From contig OY987302.1 in NCBI GenBank assembly GCA_963920635.1, positions 36,245,278 to 36,309,277 of the forward strand: DNA of 64,000 nucleotides. Direction: 5' to 3'. How positions within the stretch are numbered: the first letter of the stretch is position 1; each line of letters starts with the position of its first letter. The DNA comes from Pseudeuparius sepicola (lineage: Eukaryota > Arthropoda > Insecta > Coleoptera > Anthribidae). The notes under the pieces were generated by a model. It was not told where the DNA came from and did not search any database. It saw only the letters and a program-made list of their open reading frames with translations. A program made the position numbers and the translations under genes. Shown piece by piece: positions 33,550-45,065 of this stretch.

Positions 33550-35788
33550 CAGGGTGATTCACTTTTTATGTTTTTATTGCTTCAAGGGCCTCTAAATCTC
33601 GTCAAATTGAGACTTATTCACTTTTTCATACAGTGCCTTGTTTTCGAGATACGGGGTGTGAAAGTTAGGCAAAAAATAAAGATTTAATTTTTTTATTTGA
33701 GGACCACTCAAGATATTCAAATGAAATTTGGCAGATAAACTACGTTGACATAGTTCCTTAGATGTGATAATATCCAGTTTCTAGATCAAGCAGCGGCGGA
33801 GATATGTGGATTCAGTACAAGAACATTCTTTAAAAAAATATCAACACCCTGTATAATATGAAAACAAGCGTCATTTTTGGATATAAGAACTTATTGCCAA
33901 CAAGAATGTACTGGATTCTTGTGATTTGACTGCATGGATGTAAAATGGAGTGGGCAAAAAAACATAATTTATAACATTATGGAAGGAAACATCTAATGAA
34001 CAAATAATAACAATAACGGTTGCAAGAAATGTTCGAAGAGATGTCCTTGAACTTCCATGCACTTCTCATTTCTGAAAATTCGATGTTTGTAGTACGAACA
34101 AAATGAAATATTGGAAATGAAAATTTTTGAAAAAAAAAAGTAGGCTTTGACATCGTTTGTTTTAAGTTTGTTATCTACATTATGTTGACAGTTTCAGTGC
34201 GTAAATTATTAGTGGATAATAATTACAATGCCAAGAACATTGACTAACGCTGAATATGCGGATATCCATTTCGTTTATGGATATTGCAATGGAAATTCTG
34301 CTGGCGCAGTAGAATAATACCGAAAAAGGTATCCAAACCAAGGAACCACTGCTGCATCAGTATTTGTCTGTATACACGTCAGATTTTCTGAAAATGGTTT
34401 TTCGCATACCAAATGAACGTCAGGTAAATTGCAATTTATTAAACCAAAGAATTCTTCGATTGTTTGATGCAAATGAAGGTGAATTAAGTACCCGTAGAGC
34501 TGCATTACAGCTTCACCTCACACAAACTAAAGTCTTTAGACCGTTAAAAAGAGATAAAAGAATTGCGTACCGCTTAAAACCATTACAACATTTGATGCCT
34601 GGTGATTTTGCAAAGCACATGCAATTTTGCCAATGGGTATTAGATAGTCATAGGCGCGATCCGCATTTGTTGCATCACATACTATGGACAGATGAAGCAA
34701 GTTTCACCACACCGAATAAGACCCACTTCTTTTCGGCATGAATTTAGCTGCAATGTTTGGGTAGGAATTATTGATAATAACCTATGCGGTCTACACATTT
34801 TGGCACCTAGATTAAATTCCCAATTGTTTTACAATTTTTTAAATGAAAATTTAAATATTTTACTGGAAGAGTTAACCCTTGGATTTGAGGCAAAATATGG
34901 AAGGATGGGGCACCTGCCCACTATGGCATCAAATAAGACAATAGCTTGAAGAAAACTAACCAAATTGTTGGATTGGCCTAATCCCCAATAGAAATTTTGC
35001 ACATCCTTTGCCTAGTATTGGTTTAGTTGCATGGCCGCCGCGCTCGCCGGATTTAAATCCCCTCGATTATTTTGTCTGGGGATTTTTGAAAGACAGAGTT
35101 TATAATGTACCAGCAGAGAATCTCGAGATACTTGTGAATCGAATCGAAACAAACTGTCAAACACTTCAAACCAACCCTAATGTGATTAGTAGGGCTGTAA
35201 ATAACCTAATCAAGCGGTGCGAGAAGTGCATAGAAGTTCAAGGACATCACTTCGAACATTTATTGTAAAAGTTACTGTTATTATATTTCATTATGTGTTT
35301 CATTCCACAACGTTATAAATTATGTTTTTGTGCCCACTCCATTTTACATCCATGCGGTCAAATCACAAGAATCCAGTTTGCCGTGAAAAGGTGACAGATA
35401 TGAAGAAATCATAACAGTACATTCTTGTTAGCAATAAGTTCTAATATCCAAAAATGATGCTTGTTTTCATATTATACAGGGTGTTGTTATTTTTTTAAAG
35501 AATTTTCTTGCACTGAACCCCCATATCTCCGCCGCTGGTTGATCTAGAAACTTGATATTATGACATCATAAGGAACTATGTCAACGTAGTATATCTGCCA
35601 AATTTCATTTGAATATCTTCAGTGGTTCTCAAATAAAAAAATTAAATTTTTATTTTTTGCCTAACTTTCACACCCCGTATCTCGAAAACAGATTTCCTGT
35701 ATGAAAAAGTGAATACTACAAAAGAGTCTCAATTTGACGAGATTTAGCCACCCTTGAAGTTCTAAACATAGAAATTTGAATTACCCTG
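33550..35788 (+). mobile_element. Second mariner-like transposon, decayed
   Basis: 2239 bp starting CAGGGTGATTCAC and ending TTACCCTG, flanked by TA. Long inverted repeats of roughly 330 bp begin near the ends (33585-33850 pairing with 35470-35760, for example TTTCACACCCCGTATCTCGA). It encloses a broken transposase gene. The TIR layout parallels the intact element at 31295-33230, but the sequence is clearly different. Confidence 0.85.
34228..35268 (+). pseudogene. Mariner-like transposase pseudogene
   Basis: It starts at ATG 34228 (MPRTLTNAEYADIHFVYGYCNGNSA). It is then broken by stop codons near 34312 and by frame changes near 34360, 34700 and 34950. Recognisable pieces are LLDANEGELSTRRAALQLHL-type helix-turn-helix sequence, the first catalytic Asp in HHILWTDEASFT, and the third in WPPRSPDLNPLDYFVWGFLK. 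The second catalytic region near 34910-34980 is degraded. It ends with KCIEVQGHHFEHLL and a stop. Family: IS630/Tc1/mariner. Inactive. Confidence 0.85.
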
Positions 35789-35792
35789 TATA

Positions 35793-36579
35793 CAGGGTGC
35801 TCCAAAAGTAATGGGACGTAGAGTAACTGCATATATTTTGGGCCAAAATATGACGATTGAGGCCAATATGCCTTATAGAAATGTTGTTTGTTTAAGAGAT
35901 ATTGGGCGTTAAAAGTTCATTTTTTGAAATATAATTATGGCTACATCTCCCAAACTAATCAAGCTGCTGAACTGAAATTTGGCACTGCTTTGTTTTTGGC
36001 AATGGAGAATGATCTGAAAATGTCAATTTCGCCGTATCTCACAGAGGGCGCCACTTGCGCTGGTTTTGGATCGTGTTTTTACTCGTAACTTTTTGAGGTT
36101 ATCTTTTTGTTCCTGCAGGTCTATCATTTTAGTGCATCTTTTCATTCTGCAAGAAAAAAGTACTCGTGTTTCATAACGATCAAATCAACCGTTTGCGTTG
36201 AAATTGCCAAAATGTGTCCCAAAACACCTGTTTACTTCAATATTCGAGACATAAAATTTTGACCTACCGCTTTCAAATGTCGAAAAAAATTTTAATTAGC
36301 AATAAATAATATTGACCGAAAACTCACGATTTTTAATCCGATAAATACAATTACGGTCAAGAAAATTAATATATATTTTCAGCTTATTCGCCATCGCCAA
36401 AAACACCGCAGTGCAAAATTTCAGTTCAGCAGCTTGATTAGTTTGGGAGATGTAGGCATAATTCTATTTCAAAAAATGAACTTTAACGCCCAATATCTCT
36501 TAAACAAACAACATTTCTATAAGGCATATTGGCCTCAATCGTCATATTTTGGCCTAAAATATATTCAGTTGCTCTATGT
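35793..36579. mobile_element. Foldback element, right end truncated
   Basis: It begins CAGGGTGCTCCAAAAGTAAT after TATA, directly abutting the previous element. The left arm 35793-36280 pairs with the shorter right arm 36380-36579, and the CACCCTG end is missing. Sequence is shared with the foldbacks at 7268-8161/14645-14816 and 40855-41068/46667-46886, so this is a multi-copy family. Confidence 0.75.
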
Positions 36580-36584
36580 TAGTG

Positions 36585-36898
36585 CGGGAACCAGTGACAG
36601 ACTTTTTGTGACAATTCGCGCAAGGTTGAAAACCCATTTATTTCTTAATTTGTACCCCGGAAATGCGAATTTCACTTTTCTGGCTAGCTTTTAGCGGTGC
36701 AACGTTCCGCTACAGCGTTTCAAAAACTGCAGAAAAGAATCAAAAATGTCTAAATCGAGCAAAGCTAAACCTTGTTCAATTTGTTTATGTAGACCGTAAA
36801 TAGTCATCAAAAACCTTTCTGGCATCATTCCGATGGTGCAAAAGCTTTCTATTTAACCAATGAACACTGCAGAATGGAATCTAAAATGCAGGGTGTCT
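36585..36898. repeat. Left arm of a long-range inverted repeat
   Basis: The reverse complement of about 53940-54262, with matched blocks such as CTGGCTAGCTTTTAGCGGTG. The arm is interrupted at 36898 by the CAGGGTGTCTACC element and resumes at 39209. Confidence 0.75.
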
Positions 36899-37196
36899 AC
36901 CAACCTGGAAATGTCAGGGAATTATTTTTGGTCAGGGAAATCAGGGAAAAGTCAGGGAAATCCATGAAATACCTGGAAATTTGTGGTTTAATAGATGTAC
37001 AGATATTTGTTTGTTTGATTTATACGTGATTTTATATTTTTACAATAAATCTTGTATCTTTATTTTTTTACAGGGTGGCTCATTATAAATTGACACCCCC
37101 CTTAACCTGCTAGTTTTTGAGGTTAGAAAAAAAAGTTTTTTTACAAAAGTTATAGATACTAATACAAAGTTTTTTGTGTCATTATTGGACCTTATA

Positions 37197-38768
37197 CAGT
37201 GTGTTCTAGAAAGCCGTGGCGACATAACTTATGTTTTTTAAATGGAACACCTTTTATATTATATTGTTGAATTATTAAATTCTACGCATTTTTCCGATTC
37301 CAACGAAGTATATATGTTATATGTTCTCTCCAATCGTTCGTTCAGAACATTGAGTTAGTATGGGGGGGAGAAGCTGTCACGTGACCCAAAACGGGTTCAC
37401 CCACGTGATAGATTACAAGAACAACGTCAATTTGTCGACTCGGTGCTAAAAGTGGCTAAAAGTGCAGTTTTCCTTGTTATTGCGAGCTATTCACCTCTGA
37501 AAATAAATATGTCATGTTCTGTACGTTGTTGCAGTAGCAATTCTAACGTGGACAAAAAGAAATTCACAGGCATTACATTTCAGAGGTATTGTAAACAATA
37601 GACAGAGCCGTATCGATATACTTTATAATATCCACTTTGGTACTTTATGAAAAGAAAAATATTACCTTTATAACTACTCTAGGTATGTATTTTTCAAGGA
37701 TTGCCTACAGGGTGTTTCTTCCTTCGATTCAAAATAACCCCATATTTTCTTTCGTAGGTTTTTTATAATTTTACTAGGAATACTGTTTAATCAGACCCTG
37801 GCGTGTCAGCCATATTGATCCAAGACTTAGCCACACCCCCTGAACCCGTTTGCTATATGCGACAAAGTAATGTTATGGCGCTCCCCCCCATACTACCTCA
37901 ATTGTTCAGAACTAAGCCTTTTTTGAGGGATTACTCCTTGGGCCATAGGTTGCCATGAAAGACAAATGCCAAATTATAGTAATAGTTGACAGTTTGAAAG
38001 TATATTCACGCTTTGGAAAACAAAATGGGCTCTTTTAAGATTTCAGGGAAAATGAAGGAGCGAAATTGAGATAAATAAGAAATTTTAAATAGTAACAAAG
38101 TTAATAAACTTCGTCAAATTTATTGTTTGTAATTTAATTTTTATCGAAAACCACAATGACATTTAGAAAAAGGATATATTTTTATATGTTTTTGTGGGGT
38201 TATTTAAAAAACAGGATTTATTATGACAGACCAAAAAATGTACAAACACTGAAAGGTAGAATTCGGGAAGAAATCCACATATTAAATACTGAAAACATCA
38301 ATTTTATTGACCCAATAAACAGAAAGTTAGTAGCAAATATCAATAAATTCATTGAGCAAGATGGAGGCCATGTGGAGCATTTGTAATACGTATATCCTTT
38401 TTCTAAATGTTATTGTCGTTTTCAATAAGTTTATTAACTATGTCACTTACTATTTAAAATTTCTCATCTCTCAATTTCCCCGAAATCCTAAAAAAAGCCC
38501 ATTTTGTTTTCCAAAGCGTGAATATACTTGCAAACTGTCAATAATTGTTACTATAATTTGGCATTTGTCTTCCATGGCAACCTATGACCCAAGGAGTAAT
38601 CCCTCACAAAAAGGCTGTTCTGAATGAACGTATGAAGCAAACATATAACATACCTATATGCTTCGTTGGAATCGGAAAAATGTGTAGAATTCAATAATCC
38701 AAAACTATACAAGGTGTCCCAATTAAAAAACAAAAGTTATGTTTGCCACGGCTTTCTAGAACACACTG
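37197..38768. mobile_element. Foldback/TIR element with transposase remnant
   Basis: 1572 bp starting CAGTGTGTTCTAGAAAGCC and ending GGCTTTCTAGAACACACTG, flanked by TA. Arms of about 170 bp or more pair (37197-37360 with 38600-38768), and further paired blocks continue inward (e.g. 37925-38110 with 38395-38590). A transposase C-terminal piece sits between them. Confidence 0.8.
38156..38386 (+). pseudogene. Mariner-like transposase C-terminal fragment
   Basis: The frame contains FLWGYLKNRIYYDRPKNV and ends EQDGGHVEHL plus stop, the conserved C-terminus of Tc1/mariner transposases (compare DFFLWGTLKQNVYKSRPHN in the intact protein at 31738-32814). The upstream catalytic part is missing, so this is an internal-deletion derivative. 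The residues before LWG are not transposase-like. Confidence 0.8.
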
Positions 38769-39072
38769 TATAAGGTCCAATAGCGTCACAAAAAACGTTG
38801 TATTAGTATCTAAAACTTTTGTAAAACAACTTTTTTTCTAACCTCAAACACTAGCAATTTATACTGTACTTTATTAACCTCGGTAGCAACAGTTTCTGCC
38901 AAAAAGTTGAAATTCCAAGCCACTTTATAACCTTCTTCGAAAACATAACAGGACTTAATTTGCACATTTATTTAATTAATGTCAGATGACATCACTAAAA
39001 TTAATAGTCTGCTTTTGAATTTTTTTGTTAGTAAGCACGATCGTTCAGAGTAATTTCATCCTAGCGGATCTG

Positions 39073-39522
39073 TTGACTCTTCCATTTTATTTAAATTCGC
39101 ATATTTATCTCAGTAGGTACATATTAGTCAGGGAATTTTTTGGTTTTTGATCAGGGAAAACCTGGAAAAGTCAGGGAATTTTAAAAACTCGATTTGGTAG
39201 ACACCCTGAAAATGTCTGAGTCGAGCAAAGGTACTTGTTTTATATGTTTATTTACACCATAAATAATTAAAAAAAAACTTTTCTGGTATAATTCTACTTG
39301 ACTCTTCCATTTTATTTAAATTCGCATATTTATCTCAGTAGGTACATATTAGTCAGGGAATTTTTTGCTTTTTGATCAGGGAAAACCTGGAAAAGTCAGG
39401 GAATTTTAAAAACTCGATTTGGTAGACATCCTGAAAATTTCTTGAGTCGAGCAAAGGTAAACCTTGTTTTATATGTTTATTTACACCATAAATAATTAAA
39501 AAAAACTTTTCTGGTATAATTC
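39073..39522. repeat. 225-bp tandem duplication
   Basis: Two direct copies (39073-39297, 39298-39522) with few differences. The unit spans the right end of the CAGGGTGTCTACC element and its flank, so the duplication happened after that insertion. Confidence 0.85.
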
Positions 39523-39628
39523 TAATGGGGAAAAAGTTGTCTGGCAAGCGATTAAAAGTAGCGTGCGTGATGCCTGTCGACCGCGCGCGCGCCTATGGAA
39601 CTAGACGCAAATTCTGGCTGTATTAAAA
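39209..39628. repeat. Continuation of long-range inverted repeat, left arm
   Basis: The reverse complement of about 53772-53960, e.g. AATTCTAATGGGGAAAAAGT and GCGATTAAAAGTAG. It includes a CG-rich piece (GACCGCGCGCGCGCC). Confidence 0.7.
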
Positions 39629-40854
39629 AAATGCTTATGTTCGAAACAATTTTAACGCAAACGATTGATACATTTATGACATGTCCTCATTGGGATATTT
39701 TCTAACTATATTATGTGTTTAAGAATAATTATTTTTATATGTAGACAACAAATAAATGTAATTGTTTTATTGATATTTAAATTTTTTATTTGTTAAATGC
39801 TAATAAATGAAATACAAAACTTACAAAAATAGATTTAAATGAAAACCGGGATATTTCAAAGGTCAGTTTTTTGAAAAAGTTATATTAATGGTTACATAAT
39901 TAGTGAATTATCGGTTTCATCGTAGCTATTCTCATCATCAAAGCAGCAGTTCTCTATCCATGTCATCGTCTGTAACTACATGGAAACAAAATCTAATTGT
40001 TTTAATATATTTATAACTTATATAGCTACAATATTTGCAGAAATATTAATGAATTGTTTGGTTGGCAACTGAAATATATTTCTGACAAACTGTTTTGGAA
40101 GGAGCATGACATATTTTTATATTTTTTCGGTTGCCACCTTGAAATTGGTCAATTTATTCAGGAAGAAATTGATAAGTGTAAACAAGGCTTAAAAACATAT
40201 TTTGTTTCTACAATAAAAATATCACTTGACATTTAATTTTTTAATTGGGTTTTTCATCATCAAACTGATTATGAATATGTCACGTCAAAGTTAATTGACA
40301 GATAATTAAATTACAGATAAATCTTTCATTTCACTTTGACGTGACATGATCTTTGAGAAATAGTTGAGGAGCATAATGCACATTTACCTACTCCGTGGTT
40401 TTTTTTTGTGAAGGGAAGTTGCGACTATGTGGAATATCTTTATTGTATGCTACGTAATAGCGTAGTACCGGGTGTTTACCTTTGAGTTGTGCCGTTTGGT
40501 TTTTATGACGTCATAAATCCAATATGGCCGCCATACAAGATATTTATTCTTTCCATCAAGAATAACTCCTTCCAGAGGGCTCATACTCAAAATGTGCACA
40601 GAATATTTTCTGTTCTGCATGAGCAGATGAACAAATTTAGATCTTATCAATTTTTTCATATCTTTTACCGTTTAAGAGTTATGATCTATTATATATGTCA
40701 CCATCGGTGTAGAACCATCGGTTATTTATTAAGAGTAAAAAATAATGATTGTGCTGCTATTTACTCATTAATAACTTTAATATTACACTTATATGCAACA
40801 AACATTACAAGTAGAGTCATTACAATGGTATGAAATACACTTTAATAATACATA
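39629..40854. other. Spacer, no recognised gene
   Basis: AT-rich. A short inverted pair, ATGTCACGTCAAAGT and ACTTTGACGTGACAT, lies at about 40277-40347. A possible small-element end (CGGGTGTTTACCTTTGAG) is at 40469. Nothing else was identified. Confidence 0.4.
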
Positions 40855-41068
40855 CAGGGTGCCCGGTTAATAATTGTCCATATAGCAACTACACTACACA
40901 TATTTCGGACCAAAATATAACGATTAAGCCCAAAACGCCTTAATAAAAATGTTGTTTGTTTAAGAGATACAGGGCGTTGAAGTTAATTTTTTGAAATTGA
41001 ATTATGGTTACATCTTCCAAAATAATCAAGCTGCTGAACTGAAATTTGGCACTGTTGTATTTTTGGGG
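40855..41068. mobile_element. Foldback fragment, left part
   Basis: It begins CAGGGTGCCCGGTTAATAAT after TA and is similar to 35793-36000. It is interrupted at about 41069 by SINE and R4/Dong insertions and resumes at 46667-46886, where BEL/Pao-2 cuts it again. Confidence 0.7.
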
Positions 41069-41070
41069 AC

Positions 41071-41100
41071 GAATAATAATAATAATAATAATAATAATAA
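41071..41100. repeat. (AAT)n tract upstream of LINE copies
   Basis: About 10 AAT units. Equivalent tracts follow each LINE copy (41458-41476, 45053-45067, 46533-46550). Confidence 0.95.
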
Positions 41101-41103
41101 CGA

Positions 41104-41457
41104 AGAAGAACGAATTAGAAGGCAATGGGAGAAGAACGAATTAGAAGGCAATGGGAAATGGAGAACGTCCAGACGATTCCAATCATCATGTCAACAACTG
41201 GTGTTATACCAAAAAGTTTGCTGAGAAACATCAAGGAGCTGGGTCTAACTGATAGTCTTTACAGGTCCATGCGACAGCCCGAACCGTCAGGAAATTCATG
41301 GGGAATGCAGGATCATCCAACAACATCGGTGTCACCTAGGGCCCGATAACATGGCAAGGGTCTCGTCCGAGCCAGATCCTTTGGTATCCGGAATACCCGG
41401 GATCTGAGTGAATGTTCCCCGTAGAGGGAGTGCGAATGCCTTTTGGCTAAGTCGAGA
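41104..41457 (+). mobile_element. R4/Dong LINE copy A, 5'-truncated 3' end
   Basis: It matches the last ~350 bp of copies B and C, with the coding tail (ERIRRQWE...TTGVIPKSLLRNIKELG) and the 3' UTR ending GGCTAAGTCGAG before (ATA)n. A 26-bp unit is tandemly duplicated at 41104-41155, and about 20 bp near 41268 are deleted relative to the other copies. Confidence 0.88.
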
Positions 41458-41589
41458 TAATAATAATAATAATAACAACACGAACATCTACAACATGGGA
41501 GCCAAACGAGAACTAGGGTTCCACCCACCGAAGGTGCTGCGCGGGAACTTCAGCCAGCGTTCACAGAGGCGGGATTACAACGACGACGC

Positions 41590-43686
41590 ATGAAAGGGAC
41601 TGTGTCCATGAATGAATCGATTATGCGTATTTTTTACAGGGTGACAAACTTAGGACAAGAGATTATCGGCTACCGACAACAACTGCATGCCGAGTTCTGC
41701 AGGGAGTTTCCACACATGCAAGTGTCTGAACAAAGAGTGTCAGATCAGTATCGAACTATTCTAAGAAATAACCGAATTCCAGAAACGCGACTTAACGCTA
41801 TCAAACGGGAAGTTGAGCTAGAGATCCACGGCGAACACATAGACATAGATGACAACAACAACAATGGGGAACTTCAAGAGCCTGGACAACAACTAGAAGC
41901 CGAAACGGTAGAACCAACAACCGAGAGTCTGGAATCGGTTAACGAAGAACATTTTGAAGGCTTGGACACACATATGAGACAGGCAGTATTGCGATACGAA
42001 GGCACAGACCCACTTAGCAGGCCACCGCTACCAAGATTAAATTCTTCCAGGAAACTTGCGATCGTGCTCGATCTTATGAACACAAGAATTTTACCAAGCT
42101 ATGTTTCAGTGACACCAACATTAGAACGTATGCACATGTTAATCTACTGTTCCGCAACGGCAGTCATCACTGTAATGGGTGCCAAGATCCGAACGGCCCA
42201 AGAGTTGAATCGTGCAAGACCAGAACCACGAATGGCTCAATGGGAAATGCGACTGAATCGGAAGATCGAGAGTCTCCGTAAAGACATAGGACAAGCGACG
42301 GAATATATCAGAGGAGTTAGAACTAGAAGGATCCAGAGGGCGGTGCAGGCAATAATGAGCCGCACCCAAATGCATTCTCGGCATGACCCCGCGAACATCA
42401 CTGCTCAACAATGTCTTGACACATTAAAACAAAAACTTTCTGTTTTCGCAGGGCGTCTGAGAAGATACAAGGCTAGTAACAACAGGAAACGAGACAACAA
42501 ACTCTTTGAACGATCAGAAAAGGGTTTCTACCGTGCTTTTAATTCTAGCGCCGATGCCACAAATGCGAGTTACCCTAGCAGAGAACAGGTCGACGGTTTC
42601 TGGAGAAATCAACTTGCCACACCAGGTCCATACAATGTCAGTGCAAGCTGGATCAGCGAAGAACGCGAGATGGGCCGGAACTATAGCCAGATGCAACACG
42701 AGCAATTCACAACTGCTGAGGTCTCCGATGTCATCAAGAATTCCCACAACTGGAAGGCACCAGGTCCAGATCATCTCCAAAATTATTGGATTAAGAAGTT
42801 GTGGTGCACGCATGAACAGATAACTACCTTAATTAATGAAGTCTTGCTCGATCCTCTGAAAATGCCATTGTTTCTTACACAGGGTGCAACCTACCTGTTA
42901 CCAAAAGACCAGCGGAATACGGATAACCCTGCCAAGTACCGCCCAATAACCTGCTTGCCTACGCTGTACAAGATAATCACATCTTGCCTTACGCAGCGAA
43001 TATATGCTCACTGCGAGCGGAACAACATCATTGCAATGCAGCAGAAAAGCTGCTCGAAGGGCGCAATGGGATGCAAAGAGCAACTCATCATAGACTCTGT
43101 CATCTGCAACCAGGCTCATTCCAAGCAACGAAACCTCCACATGGCTTATGTGGACTACAAAAAAGCATTTGATTCCGTACCTCACGACTGGCTCACAGGT
43201 ATCTTAAAGCTGTATAAAATAGATCATCATACAGTTTCCTTTTTATAACACGTTATGACAACCTGGCGCACTAAGATACAACTCAGAACCGCAAACAGTA
43301 ACATCGAGACCGACACAATCAACATCCGAAGAGGGATTTTCCAAGGAGATTCACTCAGTCCACTGTGGTTCTGCATGGCGATGAACCCTCTATCACATCG
43401 GTTGAACTCTACAAAATATGGCTTCGCTATCAAAAGCAACAACGCAGAAGCGATCAAGTTGAATCACCTATTATATATGGATGATTTAAAACTGATCGCC
43501 GCAACCAAAAACCAACTAACGCAAATGCTTAAAATTGTAGAGGAGTTCTCCAGGGACATCGGAATGCTGTTTGGACTGGACAAGTGCCGCACCCTTAATA
43601 TCATAAGCAATGAGCATGGGAGATACATACAAGTACCTCGGGATGAAACAAGCTCAAAGGATAGACCATCGAACAATGAAGACTGA
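41590..43686 (+). pseudogene. R4/Dong ORF, N-terminal region and reverse transcriptase
   Basis: This starts at ATG 41590 (MKGTVSMNESIMRIFYRVTN). An upstream stretch in another frame (MGAKRELGFHPPKVLRG at 41496) may be the original start. A GPDHLQNYWIKKL block begins the RT, followed by AKYRPITCLPTLYKIITSCL, HMAYVDYKKAFDSVPHDWL (catalytic D), a TAA stop at 43246-43248, then in the same frame GIFQGDSLSPLWFCMAMNPL and LLYMDDLKLIA (catalytic DD). After DKCRTLNII the frame is lost through a deletion of about 30 bp. In the family the RT primes on nicked target DNA. Confidence 0.88.
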
Positions 43687-44935
43687 TTTAACGAATGAAT
43701 TCATCAAGAGAGTAAGACAAGTAGTGCGAACTGATCTTAACAGCAGGAATTTGTTTAAGGCCCTAAACACGTACGCGTGCTCTATACTCAGCTATTCGTT
43801 CGGAATAGTGAATTGGACCAACACGGACATCAACAACCTGCAACGAAAAGTTAGGACACTACTGACAAAAGCTCATAAACATCATCCCCGTAGCGCCGTA
43901 GAAAGAACAACTCTGCCACGTCAACTAGGAGGAAGAGGATTGGCAGATCTCAGCAAGCAATTGGACCAACAAATATTAAATCTGCGTAATTATTTCTACA
44001 GGCAGGCCAACAGCTCCACACTACATAGGGCTATATGCGGAGCAGACGTCTCAACACCGCTACGTCTGACGGAACACGAGCGTCAAAATCACCACAGAAC
44101 CGACAACGATAAACTACAGAGGTGGTTGGGGAAGCCGCTGCACGGGAAGCATCCTAATGAGGTTAACCAGGAACATGTCGACAAGTTAGCGTCGAACTAT
44201 TGGCTGACCTCGGGACGAATGTTCCCCGAGACGGAAGGCTTCCTACTGGCCATACAAGATCAGGTTATACCAACTCGCAACTACCTAAAATTTATTGTAG
44301 GAGATGCATCGGTAGTGGATGACAGATGCAGATACGGGTGCCCAACTTCAGAAACAATCCAGCACATAACAGGAGGATGTCAGATGTTCGCATCAACGGA
44401 ATATAAGGAACGACACGATTCGGTTGCCAAGATCTTGCACCAGGAACTGGGGGAAAAACTGCTGCTTGTGCAGGCAGAGAGGGTCCCATATTACAGCTAC
44501 ACACCGGAGCCTGTTCTTGAGAACAGCAACTACAAGATGTACTGGGATCGTACAGTTCTGACAGATCAACGAGTTGCCCATAACAGACCGGACCTTATAA
44601 TAGTTGATAAAATTTCTAGGAAGACAACTCTGATTGATGTGGCCATCCCGAACAACAACAACCTGCGTGTGAAGCAAGTCGAGAAGATCGCGAAGTACAG
44701 AGACTTAGAAGAACGAATTAGAAGGCAATGGGAAATGGACAACGTTCAGACGATTCCAATCATCGTGTCAACAACTGGTGTCATACCAAAAAGTTTGCTG
44801 AGAAACATCAAAGAGCTGGGTCTAACTGATAATCTTTACAGGTCCATGCAGAAAGCGGTACTACTTGCGACAGCCCGAACCGTCAGGAAATTCATGGGGA
44901 GTGCAGGAACGTCCAACAACATCAATGTCACCTAA
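43610..44935 (+). CDS. R4/Dong ORF, C-terminal thumb, zinc motif and endonuclease (copy B)
   Basis: An open segment of 441 residues that continues the ORF in a shifted frame (MSMGDTYKYLGMKQAQ onward). A zinc motif C-x3-C-x7-H-x4-C is visible in CRYGCPTSETIQHITGGC. The restriction-like endonuclease core follows in NRPDLIIVDKISRKTTLIDV, with PD and a following D and V as in R2/R4 enzymes that nick the target. It ends SNNINVT with a stop. Identical architecture to copy C. Confidence 0.88.
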   Translation: MSMGDTYKYLGMKQAQRIDHRTMKTDLTNEFIKRVRQVVRTDLNSRNLFKALNTYACSILSYSFGIVNWTNTDINNLQRKVRTLLTKAHKHHPRSAVERTTLPRQLGGRGLADLSKQLDQQILNLRNYFYRQANSSTLHRAICGADVSTPLRLTEHERQNHHRTDNDKLQRWLGKPLHGKHPNEVNQEHVDKLASNYWLTSGRMFPETEGFLLAIQDQVIPTRNYLKFIVGDASVVDDRCRYGCPTSETIQHITGGCQMFASTEYKERHDSVAKILHQELGEKLLLVQAERVPYYSYTPEPVLENSNYKMYWDRTVLTDQRVAHNRPDLIIVDKISRKTTLIDVAIPNNNNLRVKQVEKIAKYRDLEERIRRQWEMDNVQTIPIIVSTTGVIPKSLLRNIKELGLTDNLYRSMQKAVLLATARTVRKFMGSAGTSNNINVT

Positions 44936-45065
44936 GGCCCGATAACATGGCAAGGGTCTCGTCCGAGCCAGATCCTTATGGTATCCGGGATACCCGGGAT
45001 CTGAGTGAATGTTCCCCAGAGAGGGAGTGCGAATGCCTTTTGGCTAAGTCGAGATAATAATAATA

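Larger units (their letters stand above)
37071..38876. mobile_element. Foldback, CAGGGTGGCTC end, with an element at its dyad centre
   Basis: The left arm 37071-37196 pairs with 38769-38876 (e.g. TTTTTTCTAACCTC with GAGGTTAGAAAAAA). TA lies on both sides. The right terminus reads ATACTG and lacks about 10 bp. Removing the inner element (37197-38768) and one TA leaves the perfect palindrome ATTGGACC-TTATAA-GGTCCAAT, so the inner element inserted exactly at the centre. Confidence 0.75.
36899..39208. mobile_element. TIR element CAGGGTGTCTACC..., 6-bp target duplication
   Basis: It starts CAGGGTGTCTACCAACCTGG and ends GATTTGGTAGACACCCTG. AAAATG flanks both sides, so this family makes a 6-bp duplication and is not a TA inserter. 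The ends contain repeated CAGGGAA motifs (e.g. TCAGGGAAATCAGGGAAAAG). The core holds other nested elements (37071-38876). I cannot name the superfamily with confidence. Confidence 0.75.
41477..45052 (+). mobile_element. R4/Dong LINE copy B, near full length
   Basis: A non-LTR retrotransposon lying between (TAA)n tracts. Its single ORF has RT followed by a CCHC-type zinc motif and a restriction-like endonuclease, the arrangement of the R2/R4 group. Insertion into TAA repeats is the known habit of Dong. It has one in-frame stop (43246) and a small deletion/frameshift (about 43605), so it is inactive. The 3' UTR (44936-45052) has a potential hairpin (TATCCGGGATACCCGGGAT). Confidence 0.9.

Noticed and set aside
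41408..41593. Asn-rich frame as a separate protein
   Set aside because: The Asn run is the translated (AAT)n tract; only the part from 41496 may belong to the LINE 5' end.
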